From: Puffinus mauretanicus
Lineage: Eukaryota > Chordata > Aves > Procellariiformes > Procellariidae
Assembly (NCBI GenBank): GCA_023333565.1
Contig: JAJKFH010003083.1
Location: 186,001 to 250,000, forward strand
DNA length: 64,000 nucleotides
Reading direction: 5' to 3'
Shown here: positions 38,301 through 51,375 of the stretch, one piece after another
Layout of the letters: each line of letters starts with the position of its first letter
How positions within the stretch are numbered: position 1 is the first letter of the stretch
Made by a program: the position numbers and the translations under genes
The notes under the pieces: generated by a model
What the model was told of the DNA's origin: nothing
Seen by the model: the letters and a program-made list of their open reading frames with translations, nothing else
Database searches by the model: none

Positions 38301-41300
38301 TGATTTGTTCACCAGCGTTCCTCTCTCCCTAAGTCACCTGTATCTAAAATGCAAGACTGAATCTATTTCAAAAAGCATCCTGATCTTTTTTCTGTTGAAG
38401 TTCAGATATTGACTGAATCTAATCTAATTGTGTCATCTCACAAGGTAGTAACGCAGAACATGGGGAATACTTACACTACAAACATCATTAAAAAGATCGC
38501 AATATTCATAGTCACTAGCTTGGTATTTGTCTGAGCAAACAAAAAACTTGCTTACAACACACAAAGATATCCTGGTCTTCCGTAATTTATTCCTAGACTG
38601 GGATATAGCAGAGGAGCCTGCTAAGACCTAGAAATGCTAGGTCTTAATGAAAAAACCCACTAACATATCAAAAGGCCCAGGCCTTTGCTAGGAGGAAGTG
38701 ACCTACTCACCGTATTTGTGAAGTAATCAAAGTGTAAGAAACTGATTGTTAGCTTGACACCACTTTGATGCATTGGTCTGTCTCTTCTGTTAGCAAGGCC
38801 GTGAGTACCAAGGGGTTCCCCGATTCCCCAAGAGCTTTCCACAGCTGTGGCCAAAGCCAGCCCAAATTCTGCAGTTACAGAATACACTGCAGTACAGGGA
38901 TATTGTCGTGGATTATAGCATGCTGTGGAAGGGACAGTCGTCTAGAGTTTTAACTTATTCCTCTTGGCTGTTTGTTCCTGGAGCGTCCTCCTTCTGGAAG
39001 GGGCAGAACCTCCCTGTTTTCTTCTGATAAAACTCCTGAAGTTTTGCTGCTGTCTCTCTTGCTACCAGCCATCCCAAAGTAACATTTTTTTTGTGAATGT
39101 TTTAGAACATTGTACTTAAATATTCACTGACATTTCCTTTGAAAGTGCAGGTATTCTTTCACCTGTCTAATTAATGCAGTGTATAATAACACAGGGGAAA
39201 TTAAACTTCTGGGGCTTTTTATTGCCAGCTGTAAACATATAAATTCAAATTGTACCATTCTTTTGTAAATTTCTAGTATGTCATACCAGACTGTTAAATG
39301 AGTTGGATTACAAACTGATTTCCAAGAGAATAATTCTACTTTTTTAAAAAATCACAGATCCCATCATGCAGCTGATAAAGAACAAGCTCTTACACTCTTG
39401 CAGTTGTTTCACCATTTCCAGCTATTACCTCATGCCTTGTGTCTCAATTTGAACAGCCAAGGAATTACCCAGTTGTTCTCCTCTACAACGCCTGGTATAG
39501 CACAGTGCTGTTGTAGTCACTGGTTAAGGGGGTAGTGTTAGATATTTAAGCCACTTTTTTTAGTGAGTGCACTTTTTTGCCCCAAGTATCCAACACGACT
39601 AGGAGAGTCATTCCATAGAATGAAACAGTATTGCATACACTTTACAAAATGCTATATATGTAAAATAGTATTGGTTTTAAAAAACTGAATGAAACTACTT
39701 CAGCAAGTCACAGCAGCACAGCCATCCTTTATGCTTCTTAGCATTCCTAGTAGTTCTGCTTTGAATTGCCCTCATTTCCCTTTATACTTGGCGTTTGCGT
39801 TTGTGCAGCTGTTTACCCCAAAATTAATTCTGCTAAAAAGTTGTTTGCGCTCATGTGGGTACCTCCCCAAATTCTCACAGGGTCCTCAGTACCCCTATGT
39901 TTTACTTTCCTGCCTTAGTGCACTCTCTTTTTTCCTAGATCTAGGTCTGTTGGAGAAGTACTAGCAAACCTCCCCGTGCTGCACTAGTTCAGAAGGATAT
40001 TTGCCACCTCGATGCCTCTTCCGAGCAGGGCCCTCCACGCTGTTTTACACTTCCCTGGCCAAGCTGGGGCGGTCTGGTCTGGCGTACTGGAATTGGTTGT
40101 TAAGTTCACAGAGATACCAACCTTTCTTCCCAATTAGGGATCAGACACATATTTCCTTCCTGGCTCTACTGTGCATCTTTAGCTTCCAGGGGCAACGCCA
40201 AACATCATGCCTCCAGAAAACTGCCTTGCACACAACTCATTTGCTAGATTTATGCTAATACAACCTCATGCATTCGTTGGTTTATAAAATGAGATTGATG
40301 AGGTTGATGTCAATGCTTAGTGAGGCTGTGCAGGCTTTTGTGGTGTCAGGAGCAATCATTGCTATATTCTCAGCCTTATGTGATGGCACACTTTTATAAG
40401 ATTATCTGCTCAGCAAATTCCCCTTACTCAACAAATGGCAAAGTACTGTGCTACACAAAATCAACTTTTATCAACACAATGGCTTCTAGGTAGACAGTAA
40501 ATATAATACAAGAAAACATATAACTTGTATCCTTTTTGCCAACATTTTTTCCTGTTAATGAAATAAAAAAATAAGCTAGAAAAAAATCTGAATAAACAAT
40601 CTGCCTTAGAAAAATCAAGCTGCACACTGGAAACAAGGATCAAATCCTTGATTTACATACACCGAAAGAATATTTTTCAAAGGCATTCAGAACACTGCAC
40701 CATGAAAATCAAAAGACAGAGGATATCGATGGTAAAGAAGGTGATATGCTCATGAGCTAACCCTGAACACTGGCATACAATTCATACTCAAATATCACGG
40801 AAGTCTAGGTATTTCTTGTTATATGATTCTCTGAATAATTATTGTGGAATTTTCTAGCAGAAAAGTACACACTCCTTAGGTTTCTCACAGCAAAAAGAAT
40901 AATCCACCTATCTCTGGAGTGGTTGAACGAGATACAGGACATCAGTCTTATTAAAATATTCATTTATCAATTATGTACACAACAGAAGAAAGGACAAATA
41001 GACATTTAAAATTTGGTTACTGTTTTATCCACTCCGAGCAGAGCTGGCTGCAAAATCCCCTGCTTTGCTTCAATTTAAAAGAAAACGTTTTAGAACTTAA
41101 AATAGATTTGCTATGGTAGGCCACTGGATCTTAAATTCGAATGTAAATATATCTATTTAAAAATATGTGAACCAGCATAAAAGGTGGCTAACGCCCCAGT
41201 TTCGTTAGTACATCAATTCAGAAGCCTTCCAAGGCAAGGAGTAACAAGTATTGTTATTTTTGTAAACCCGCATTCATCAGCTGTTTACAAATGGGACATA

Positions 41301-44300
41301 CTTCCAGAAACACACATCGCAAGAATGACTAATTTATCAACTTGTATTCAAAGCTGCTGGCCCAAGGCTATGGCTTAGCATTTAATTAAACAAATATACA
41401 AAATCATTAATTAGCTGATGACATCTCACTGGACAGGCTTCCTGGATAGCCCTCTTGATGTTTTCTGTCCCAGGGCCAGGAACTACTACTGCAATCAAAA
41501 CCACAAGCAAGTTTACTAGCTCAAAGCTGTTCGGTCATTTATCTGAGTCACCTTCAGAGAGCGGGACTCTGCTGACCCCACTCTCTTAGACAAGTTTCTC
41601 TGTGCAGGCTTCTGTGCCACAGCCACCTCCACACCCCAGGAGGCTGCCGCAGGAGCACAGAAATCTCTCCACTTACCAAACCATTGCCATTGGCTTTGCC
41701 TGACCTTCAGAAGGGATCTAGCCGCTCCTGGATCACTCAGCTGTCTAATTCGCTAGTCTGAAACCAAGGCGACGGTTCCACACAGACGATTAGGACAAAA
41801 ATGGTATCCAAAAATGGCCTAGCCAGAGGTTAACACTGAAATCCCTCACAACCACATCAGCAACATGCAGGAATTACCGTTCACCAGCACCTGATGGCCC
41901 TAAGGCGTGGTGACACACACAGAGTAGGTGGTCTAACCCCAGCTGTCAAAGGGCATCTAGTCCCTTTTTTTCTTAGGCTTCTTAACGTAGAGCAGTATCA
42001 CTCTGCTTTCTTGTCAACATTGAGAGGAGTTGAAAACTCTTAAATTCCAAATGTTTAGGTAAGTTTAACTACATTTTTTATGGTCTCTTTGTTATCCTCT
42101 GTATTTCCCAGGCTTTTTACACACCATAAATTCACTCAACATTAACACTAATGAAATCTAGTCTTGGTTTCATAATCTTTGACAGACAGTCTTAGCATGA
42201 TTTGCTAAAACATACCCTCTGAATCTTCACATAAAGGACCCCTGCTAATGATGAACATCTCTCCCTCCATGTTAACGGGGACCAGCACTACTATGCCGTC
42301 AACAGACCGTTGGCTCTTCTGACTTTATTTGCCGCACCGGTCATACAACCCAAAATCTCAGTCCTGTAACCTGACAGTATAAGCCCTCTCGGTTGACGTA
42401 GGTAATACCTCTTGCATTTGCTGTGTTGTTTCAACAGAGAATAATGTACTGTTCAGAGGGCTACATACATCTTCCTCACATAAGATAAAACATTCTAGCA
42501 ATTTTTGTGCACTTACATACACCATCCATTGCTTTTCATATGACTAGTAATCTGACCAGAACATCTTGATTTATTTATTACACTCAGGCTTTTGGCTCTT
42601 TGGTGGACAGTCACATAAAACAGATTGTTGAGTATCATTTATAAATAAACAAATGCCAAGAATAAATCAACTTTGGAACAATCATTTCATTCATCGTACA
42701 AAAAAAAAAGCGAAATATATTAAACAAATACATGGACAAATAAGCAAGTAACTAGTGACTAGCAACATGAGCATCAGACCATTTCTTAAACTGGACATAC
42801 AACGAGATTATTTGAAAGTTAAGAGTCATAACCGGAAGCCTAAGTAACTTGAAACTTGATTTGTGCATGATGCTGAGTATTCAGTGTGACTTTTCAAGCA
42901 CTGAAAGGAACACAATTCTTTTTAGACTGGATGGCTACTGTAAATTCAAATAACAATTCGATCCAGAATTTATAACAATGACTAGCCAAGTAAATTCTTC
43001 TGCCTTAGCCCCATGTCTTTTAACACATTTAATGGGTTCTTGTCCTTCGAGTCTTGATGATGCAGCTTCCCTGCATGATGGAATGGAGTAGGAGCCCAAA
43101 GAACAGAATTTGGTTTTATGTCTTTAATACCCAAGGTATTCCAAAGCACTTCGGAAAATAATGAATTAGATGCCAGTGCTGCAGTGACCGTAGGTAACTA
43201 TAAAAGTGATTACATGCCCAGCAGGAGTTCTCAGACACTATAACAGTATAAACAAATAGAACAAAACATTACTTTGTATTTCTGGCATTTGGGCTAGATG
43301 ACATCTAGTTAGTACATTGTATTTTGGCAAATCTCTCTCAATTGCATTGTCTATAATGTTATTTCAGCCATTTTTCTCTCCCTATTTGCATTGTCCAGTC
43401 ATATATATGCATTTACCCTCATGGGAGTGTTAGTCATCTTGCACGTCCCTCATTACTGTTCCCCAAGACACAAATCATCTTTACTATTTCTCTAGTTTTC
43501 ATCAGATTCCATCCATTACTTCTGACTGGATCTGCCCCTGGTGTTTTCCTCAGCGCTTCACAGTAGATGGTTTTCCATTTGCTCTCTAAATGACCTTGCC
43601 ATTTGGAAGCACTTTACAAATCTAGTATCAATGCCACCTCTTCCCTCAGATTTGATCGAAACAGTCTGTTGGGGCACAGAGTATGAACCTTTTCATTTCA
43701 AGCCTATTAATCAACATTCAGGATAGTCTACTCTTCTTAAACAATGATTCTTAATACTCTCAAAGACACTGATCTTCAGATTATCTTCTTTCCCCATGAT
43801 TTTTTTGAGTTTCTACTTTCTTCTATAGATTTTTTGTACATTTCTGCATTTCAAAATTAAATAGCATGTTTAAATTTTCCCTTTCTGTGCAAGCCTACAT
43901 CATTGCTACCTGATAAAAGCCCTTTTTTTGTTTTTAGTTATGCTACCCTTTAGCTAATGTGCATGACTAAAACTGATCCCAAAATCACTCCCAGTATCTC
44001 AGAACTGTGTTGCCATACTTTGCAAGAAGATCCCTCACAGCTGAAGTTAATGAAGCCCAAAGTCTGGCTGAGCAAAGGGCAGCATGGAGACATACAAATC
44101 CTGACTGGCTAGCTGGCCAGAACCTACATATACCCCTCTAGGTTGCCGATATAATTATCTAGGGTTTCTATAGAAAGTAAGCATTTTTGAGACATCAGCC
44201 TTCTGTCAAATACTGGTGCTGGCAGAAAGGGACTGAGAGCCAGACAGGAAAACACACGTTCACACAGCACTGTCACTGAAAAGCCATTTCCTTAGGAAAC

Positions 44301-47300
44301 CAGGCTAAAAGAGCCCTCTCTTTTGTTTCAGCTTTTTGAATACAAAGGGTCATTGTACTCTTCTGTGATCCTGTTCCATAAATTTGGCAATGGAAATTTG
44401 TAGTTATCAGGATTTAAGCTAACCAGGATGCAATGCACAGCAGCATAAGGCTGAAATTTGGTTTTAATTGATGTAGCCTGGAACAGGACTGACGTCATAA
44501 CCGATTTTTTCCAGTGCATAAGCCTCGATTTTAACCCTCATGCATGATCTCCCTTCCTCAGATAATCTTGAAGAAGACAGAGTTTCATGACAATCCACCC
44601 TCATAAACCCTGGGCTATGAAGATGCCTCAGTGAAGCTAAAAAAGCTCCATTGCAGTGAATAAGTGGGTGTTTTCACTCGGGTTTTGTTTTGTGGTTTTT
44701 TTAAATCAACTCCCTAAATTTTCTCTTCATTTTCATGGTTAAGGTTACAGGCCTCTTTCAAGTCCAGAGCAAATAGCTTTAACTGATGGTTTTCTCGAGC
44801 ATTTACAGAGTGTAACATTGTTTACCTTTTATTTAATCTTGCATTGTTTCCTCTAGTGTTTGATCCGCTCTTATAAGGATGAATTATCTCTTCTTCCAGT
44901 TGTCATGCATTATTTATTCTAGTGCCACATACACTTTGTTCTATTTTCTGTTTTATCTTGGCCACAGTAATTTTCTTTACCTAATGGAAGACTGTGTCTT
45001 TGCATATGCCTCTTATTTCATTTTGTGCAAGACAATCACAGGTTCACTAATTCTGCACTGGCAGTTCTTCACCATTCCTTCTAAATTTATTCTGCTGTGT
45101 TATATTCACACATCACCTTGACAGCTCTGAATTTGATATTCTCCCAAGCAGCACCATAATCCAGGGTCTGGTGCAGCACTCCCCAGCCAGCTGTAGGAAG
45201 GGCAAGAGCAGCATTTCCTAAGGACCTCACATAATGACTAACTATGCCCTAGTTAGTCTTGGGCCATTACTAGGCAGCTGCTGGGTAATATCAGGATTTA
45301 AGGGAAAAATAATTACTATAATAACAACAGCTACCATCACTGCACTTCTTTAATACGCTCTCTCAGGCTAAGGACTAAACAGCTGTTAGACCGAGGTATG
45401 CCAAAAGGAAAAAGACCCTCATTTCTAGTTATGGTGTATGCACATAACAAAACCAAATTCACAAAACTAATCATCTTTTTGCAGAGCACCTACACACATA
45501 ATAGAAGAGCCACTAAGAGCCCAGCTGAAGCACATTTTCATTACAGTATGAGACCAGTCTTGTAAAATCTCCACTTCCATAAAGAAGAGTTATACTTTAT
45601 TGTTCAAGGGTAAAGTAACTGACAGTCTAACATTTGCAGCATTAGGATGCATTAGCTAGGTCTTTTACATGTTTCCTGATTTTATTAAGTTTTATTACCA
45701 GACTATGGTAAAGTTTGCAAACTGGTAATTTTGGTCATCTCCAGTAAGTAATGAAATGAGAAGAAAATCATGTTAAAACAATGTTAAAAGGAAGAGTCAT
45801 TCTTAACTGCAGAGAGTGGGAAGCTGCAAGCAAAACTCCCATTAACAGTAAATACAGCAGATTTTAAAAAAATCCCTACATATTTGCTAAAATAGACCCA
45901 GTGAGATTTCCTTGCATTAAGGAGGACCGTAAGAGTTCAAGTTATTTTCTCCCTCTTACCTTCCTGGGCTTTCCTGCTGTTGCTTACTTTTATGATTTTC
46001 ATGCCATTAACAAAAACTCTATTTTAAATTTCACATGTGGCATGTATATAAACCCATGTACACCGTGAATTGCAGCGGAGAGTTTATTAGCTGATAGAAG
46101 AGTATTTAGGAATGTATCCTGTGCTAAATCATGACGACTGCTTTACAAAGCTGACTGGTGAGTAGTTTTAGAAGTTGAACAGAAGTTCCTCAATTAAAGA
46201 AATCCTTAGGTACACAGAGCATTCACTGTTTTAAACTATATTATGTTTGGATAAAAGAAAAATTAAGGTGACCTCTTGAAAGAATATTACTTAGGTGCTT
46301 CAGTCCTCTTAAGAAGTTAAAGGCTTTTTCTTTCAAATCTTTAACTCCTGGTGCCTCTAATTATTGCAATGTTTGCAGCATACTAAACTTCACCAAAACG
46401 GCCAATCCTGCTCTCTAACAATCAGTATTTACCATTGGCATTTTCTTTTTCCTGTGATAACTACAGCACCATGCGTAACTTTTTCATTTCCACCACCATA
46501 GCTACAAGCTAAAATGTAGGAATGGTATTTTTACAAGCCTGAATGACACCAGAGTCCCTCCAGTCGGCAATACTGAAATTCATTAACCAGGAAAACAGCC
46601 TAACAGTCACAAAGTAAGAGGAAACCACCAGCTCTGTGGGGGAATAAAAGGGACGGGGAGGGATGAAAGGTATACTTTCAGGTGTAATGGACTGATATGG
46701 GGGCTGTTCTAGTGTCTCACAATGATTCACAGGTTCCCTAAGTAGAGACAAATGCAGTTCAGCATTTGTCATAGCAATTCAGATGCAAAGTCCGGAGCAT
46801 GGTAATTTTGGGGTGTATGGCTTCCGGCTGTTTCATTACCAGAGAAGGGAACAGCGCGAGACTGACCCTGTCCCTCACAGGCTATGAGGCTGGCAATCAG
46901 GGTAACCCTCGCAGAGGCAGGCTTCATTACTGAGGGTCCGGTCACAGTCAGGCAGAGAATTAGCAGCTTGACCTCATATATACATTTATTCACTTGAAGA
47001 CAACGTATCCCTTTTTTTCTTACTGCTTTGAGATTATCTTAGTTTTGACATCACATGAAAGAAGAAAAGTTTTGGATATCTAAGTGCCTCATCCTAATGA
47101 GTTCCCCATTTCCTTCACACTCTTTAGTCACTCGGGTACTTTTGAAAACATCTTTTAGCAGCAGATTGAAACAATGATTTTCCAGCAAGCCTCTGCTTTT
47201 CTCTGTTTAAATGTACAGCCACACTTAGCGCATATATTCAGCTTCACTTTTCATAAAGAGTGAAAATCACCTCTGCCAGAAGCCAGAACAACTACACAAA

Positions 47301-48776
47301 TTAAATTCCAATTGTAAGTGAGACTCTGCTGAGCCTTTGGCTCCATGCTCACCTTCTGAAGAGCAGCAACTTTCATACTAAATGAATTTCCCGATAAAAC
47401 CCTGATCAGCAGACAATCATTTCAGATCTGACTCCTAACAAGGATTTTTACTGACAACAGAAGATGACCAAAAATAGTCCCTAAGCATCATAACAAGCCA
47501 TCTGTCACTGTACGCTGTTTCAGACAATCAGTTATCAGGTATTATCTACTTTTCAGCATTTCATTCCTACAGAAATATTCTGACAGTTCTTCCATTTTAT
47601 TCATGGGTGAACAAGGTTAATATTTTCTGAAGACAAAAACTAACTTCACTGTTTAATTTTCTATATATTCATTGATACATGTCTTTTAGTCTAATACCTA
47701 GGGCTTGTGTAATACTTAGAGCCAAAAATCCCTGATTAGCTGGAATGGTCCTGAGGCTTCAGAAAGAATAATGTGAGAACGAGTTTTGTTTTGTTTTCAA
47801 ACTACTTTTTAAAAATTTGAAGGATGGATTTAACTAAAATGCAGAGCCTTTTCCAAAATTCCTCACAGTCCTTATTGCCAACCTACCCCATACATATAAA
47901 TTCTTGAAAAATTAACTTCCCTCCCTAGCGACATTTTAGGGAAAAATACTTTGTGAATTAATTAGTGAGAGTGGCACACATAATAGGCAAATTTCTGGAA
48001 ATTAATTTTCATTTTTATTATATCCTGTACAAACTTAAATTCTTAGATTCTCCTCTGAGTTTGCTAGCTTTGTCTATAGCCATACACAAAAATAAAGCCA
48101 TAGTTCTGGAAACTACCAAGGTCTGCACAAACATAGCCCAAGTTTACCTATGTTATATTGCTTAAGGACAGGAAAGACTAGGTACCATCTTTTTCTTGCA
48201 TCTTTCTCAGTTTTTAGATCAGTAGAAATCATTTTTAATGAAGAATATTGAGCAGTTCTTGAGTAAATTCCTACCTAGGAATCCAAGGATCAGGCATTCT
48301 TTGTGCTACATAAAATGCTTTAATAAATGTAAACATTCCTCACATGATCTACTCCACAATTATATCACTACAGATAGGTGGCTGAAATTGAAAGAACAAG
48401 GCTTGTGCCATAAGCAAACTGTAGCTTAGATGATAAAAAAATTACCTTTGCTTTCAGGTAAATCACACACCTTTAGTTGCCCCCAAGTTCTCAGAGATGT
48501 CTTTGCAGTTGTAGTAATTTTCCTGAAGAAAACTGATGTGTAAAACCTCAATCTTACGTAAGCAGAACAAGACTGAGGAGTACCCTCAGCACTACTGCCC
48601 CAAGTAATGGAAACAAGATACTTTCCTCTCCTGATATAAAGAACAGAGTCCGTGTACCACCACGCCAGTCCTCCACTGGCACACATACAGTATCACTCCA
48701 ACGGGAAAACTTGCACAAGAACTAATCTAGGTATTACCCTTCCCCAGTTCTCCTCCAAATTTCTCTTGGACTTAAG

Positions 48777-49458
48777 GACTTGGGGGTGCTGGTTGACAGT
48801 CGGCTGAACATGAGCCGGCAGTGTGCTCAGGTGGCCAAGAAGGCCAATGGCATCCTGGCCTGTATTAGGAATAGTGTGGCCAGCAGGAGCAGGGAGGTGA
48901 TCGTTCCCCTGTATGCGGCACTGGTGAGGCCGCACCTCGAATCCTGTGTTCAGTGTTGGGCCTCTCGCTACAAGAAGGACATGGAGGGGCTGGAGCGTGT
49001 CCAGAGGAGGGCAACGAAGCTGGTGAAGGGCCTGGAGCACAAGTCTGATGGGGAGCGGCTGAGGGAACTGGGGGTGTTTAGTCTGGAGAAGAGGAGGCTG
49101 AGGGGAGACCTCATCGCGCTCTACAACTCCCTGAAGGGAGGTTGTAGCGAGGTGGGGGTTGGTCTCTTCTCCCAAGTAACAAGCGATAGGACGAGAGGAA
49201 ATGGCCTCAAGTTGCGCCAGGGGAGGTTTAGACTGGACATGAGGAGAAATTTCTTCACTGAAAGAGTGGTCAGGCCTTGGAACAGGTTGCCCAGGGAAGT
49301 GGTGGAGTCCCCATCCCTGGAGGTATTTAAAAGATGTGTAGATGAGGCCCTTAGGGACATGGTGTAGGGGGCATGGTGTGTTGGATTGACGGTTGGACTC
49401 GATGATCTTAAAGGTCTTTTCCAACCTTACTGATTCTATGATTCTATGATTCTGTGAT
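48777..49458 (+). mobile_element. CR1 LINE 3' fragment with open RT C-terminus
   Basis: A 5'-truncated CR1 retrotransposon. From 48780 to a TAG stop at 49365-49367 it holds 195 uninterrupted codons matching the C-terminal part of CR1 ORF2, the protein that carries endonuclease and reverse transcriptase. Recognisable blocks include [40 protein letters not shown] and [20 protein letters not shown] short 3' UTR follows. It ends in the diagnostic tandem repeat of ATTCTATG (49432-49458: two perfect units and one with a single change). The start codon position reads TTG, so this is a fragment and not a gene. The endonuclease and the catalytic RT core are missing. The open frame suggests a fairly young insertion. 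Confidence 0.95.
49432..49458 (+). repeat. CR1 3'-terminal ATTCTATG repeat
   Basis: Two perfect copies of the 8-mer ATTCTATG and a third with an A-to-G change form the end of the CR1 copy. This tail is characteristic of bird and reptile CR1 elements and fixes the element's orientation and 3' boundary. Confidence 0.9.
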
Positions 49459-50675
49459 CCTCCACACAGCACACTACCATGGTGGGGAAACCTGGCCCTT
49501 CCCTGCAGAGAGCAACCCCACAGGCTCCACAGCGCCTCTTCAGAAACACGACTGCCTTCCAAACAGCGGGCATCTGAAACATGAGTAAGCCTGTCTGTGA
49601 TACTTCTCCTCAGTGTTTAAAACCAAAAGAAAATTGAACAAGCTCTTTTATGTTATGTCATGAAGACACTTGCTGCTTTGATTTTCAAAGGCTTCTCTTC
49701 TTTCACTTCATTTCTAATCTTGAATTGAACTTTCATGTCCTGTGGTCACGAATTTCTTTTACGGGTATTGGTTACAGTTCCCTTTCATCCCCAATGCAGA
49801 ACATTGTTCACACACCCTGAAAAATTTATGCTACCTGCAATGTCTCTGAATCAGAGTTTTTTTAAGGTGAACATAGACGCAACAGCAATCTCACCTGTAT
49901 TTGTTATACATTTAAAAAAAAAATTCTCTACCTCTTCTGAAAAGTTTTGATGCACCAAAATGAAGAGGTTCTCTGGAGGAAACTGGTTGAAGTCAAAATG
50001 AATAGCATTTTCTTGTTCCAGGAAAAATTACATGTACATTCCCTATTTCAGCAAGTAAAGGTGAGGCAAGAGAATATAAATCTAGGAAACCTTACCCCTG
50101 AAAAGCACCATCTGTTTTTCTGAGCTCAGAAAAACGTTCTCAGCCCTGTTCTCACTCCTTAAGATGAGAGCTGAGACTGTAAAGGAGAGATAGATGAAAG
50201 GTGAGGAGACTACAAAGGTCCAGAACCCAGGGGATTAGAGTAATAATTCAAGATTACAGAGCGCTTTGCATCCAGGTCCCTCCAACCTGAACAGCCTTTC
50301 TGAGAGTTGATCTGGAACATCCGCCAGAGGAAGCTCTATATTTCTTGAGAGATGCCAATGAAGAAAAAGACAACTTCAGGGAATTATGTGCAAGAATTTA
50401 GATAGATTTCAGCCCATGTGCAATTTTGGCTGACTAAACCTGTGGTCTTTCTGAGCAGCAAACAAATGACACTCTTTCCTATCCCCAGCAAACTAAGATA
50501 TCAAACAATTGCTCTTACTGCAGCAGAATGAAGTACAGGGCTTCAGGAATGATTTTTTTTTTTTTTTTAATTATTTTTTTAAGAAAAGCGAGACCTCTCA
50601 CTCCCAAACATTTCTGTCTTTCTCTGTGGCCTGTGCTAGCTATTACGCTGTGCATTTAAAAAAAAAAAAAAAAAA
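49459..50675. other. Intergenic or intronic DNA with T and A runs
   Basis: No gene seen. The stretch includes a T16 run at 50553-50568 and an A20 run at 50658-50677 that borders the tRNA-like element. Confidence 0.5.
50553..50568. repeat. Poly(T) run, T16
   Basis: Sixteen T residues followed by AATTA and seven more T. About 90 bases downstream lies an A20 run, so the two could pair as a long inverted homopolymer. Confidence 0.85.
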
Positions 50676-50677
50676 AA
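50658..50677. repeat. Poly(A) run A20, T20 on the minus strand
   Basis: Twenty A residues. On the minus strand this is a T20 tract directly after the 3' end of the tRNA-like sequence, where a Pol III terminator (four or more T) would be expected. Read on the plus strand, it could be a retroposon poly(A) tail. Confidence 0.85.
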
Positions 50678-50757
50678 TTCCTTATCAGGGACTTGAACAT
50701 GGGCTTCCCTTTTTTCAAGCCAGTGCTATAACCATCAGCACTTTTAAGGAAGGAATT
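50676..50757 (-). pseudogene. tRNA-like pseudogene, GAA (Phe) anticodon position
   Basis: Read on the minus strand, the ends AATTCCTT and AAGGAATT pair as an 8-bp stem (a nearer CCTT also fits an acceptor stem). Inside is a D-arm-like hairpin GTGCT/AGCAC with a 9-base loop containing GG. Next comes TTGAAAA at the anticodon-loop position, which would put GAA at 34-36. Then comes GTTCAAGTCC, which matches the Pol III B box. The A-box-like AGTGCTGATGG and the B box are spaced within about one base of a normal tRNA. The anticodon and T stems pair poorly and a base is missing from the variable region, so this is a decayed copy or the head of a tRNA-derived SINE. A chance match is possible. Confidence 0.4.
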
Positions 50758-50873
50758 GTAATATATACAAGATGAAATCAAGAGGAGAAACAGAAACTTG
50801 AGAGTCTTCTCACCATGCTTACCATGCTACAGTGATGACTGTCTTCATCTTCTCTTCTCTAAACTATGCTCAG

Positions 50874-51200
50874 ACAGTTCCAATTCACCAATACAGGCAA
50901 TGGAGATAATAAATACTATCAGTTTCAGATGTACGCAATTCTAAATGCCAACGGGGGGCACCAGTGGCCCTGTACCCCGCGCTGTGCTGTCCAAGGCAGT
51001 ACAGCCCACCATTGCTCAGCACTTCTCTCGTGCACCATGTCCCCAGCCTGGGACAGCACCATCTGCACCAGCACTGGGGAGACACGACATGGCCCACAGG
51101 CAGATTATACCCATGCTCTCCGCTCTCGGTCACCTCCAACAAAACCCCCAGCCCAGTGAGGGGACCTGGAGTGAGGCTGGTGGTCCCATAAGATAGGAAG
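50874..51200. other. GC-rich patch with several open frames
   Basis: From about 50940 to 51195 the sequence is unusually rich in C and G for this window, and three plus frames and one minus frame stay open. A good acceptor precedes it (TCTTCTCTAAACTATGCTCAG, AG at 50872-50873). In the phase that is open, the reading begins QFQFTNTGNGDNKYYQFQMY and stops at a TGA at 51157. No donor in phase with the exon at 51376 was found. It could be an exon of the same gene, or a GC-rich regulatory patch. Unidentified. Confidence 0.25.
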
Positions 51201-51375
51201 ATGGGACAGAGGAGGTGTCTGCAGCAAGGTGATATTCCCCAGGAACCAGTTACTGCCGCCTCACCTAGCCCTGCTCTTTCTTAATAAATCACAGAAACCT
51301 TAATGTGAAGTGAAAGCTGCTGAGTTTGCTTAGTTCCAATAGCCAACCAACATTTTAACTTTCTTATTTCAAAAG

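Larger units (their letters stand above)
20711..48776. other. 28-kb gene-poor, intron-like stretch
   Basis: I find no gene I can support in this long AT-rich block. The longest frames are 147 codons at 29577-30020 (plus) and 133 codons at 26623-27024 (plus, opening after a strong acceptor at 26604 but with no donor). Other isolated strong acceptors end at 24240, 31967, 38793 and 41607, none with a convincing paired donor in phase. A weakly bounded 60-base unit lies at 30408-30467. Scattered homopolymer runs include A13 at 24574-24586, T11 at 27004-27014 and G9 at 35326-35334. If the flanking exons belong to one gene, this is one or more large introns. Confidence 0.5.

Noticed and set aside
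48693..49562. Longest reading frame of the window, 289 codons on the minus strand
   Set aside because: It lies antisense to the CR1 reverse-transcriptase fragment, whose sense strand is recognisable. The frame is a by-product of that GC-rich coding sequence.
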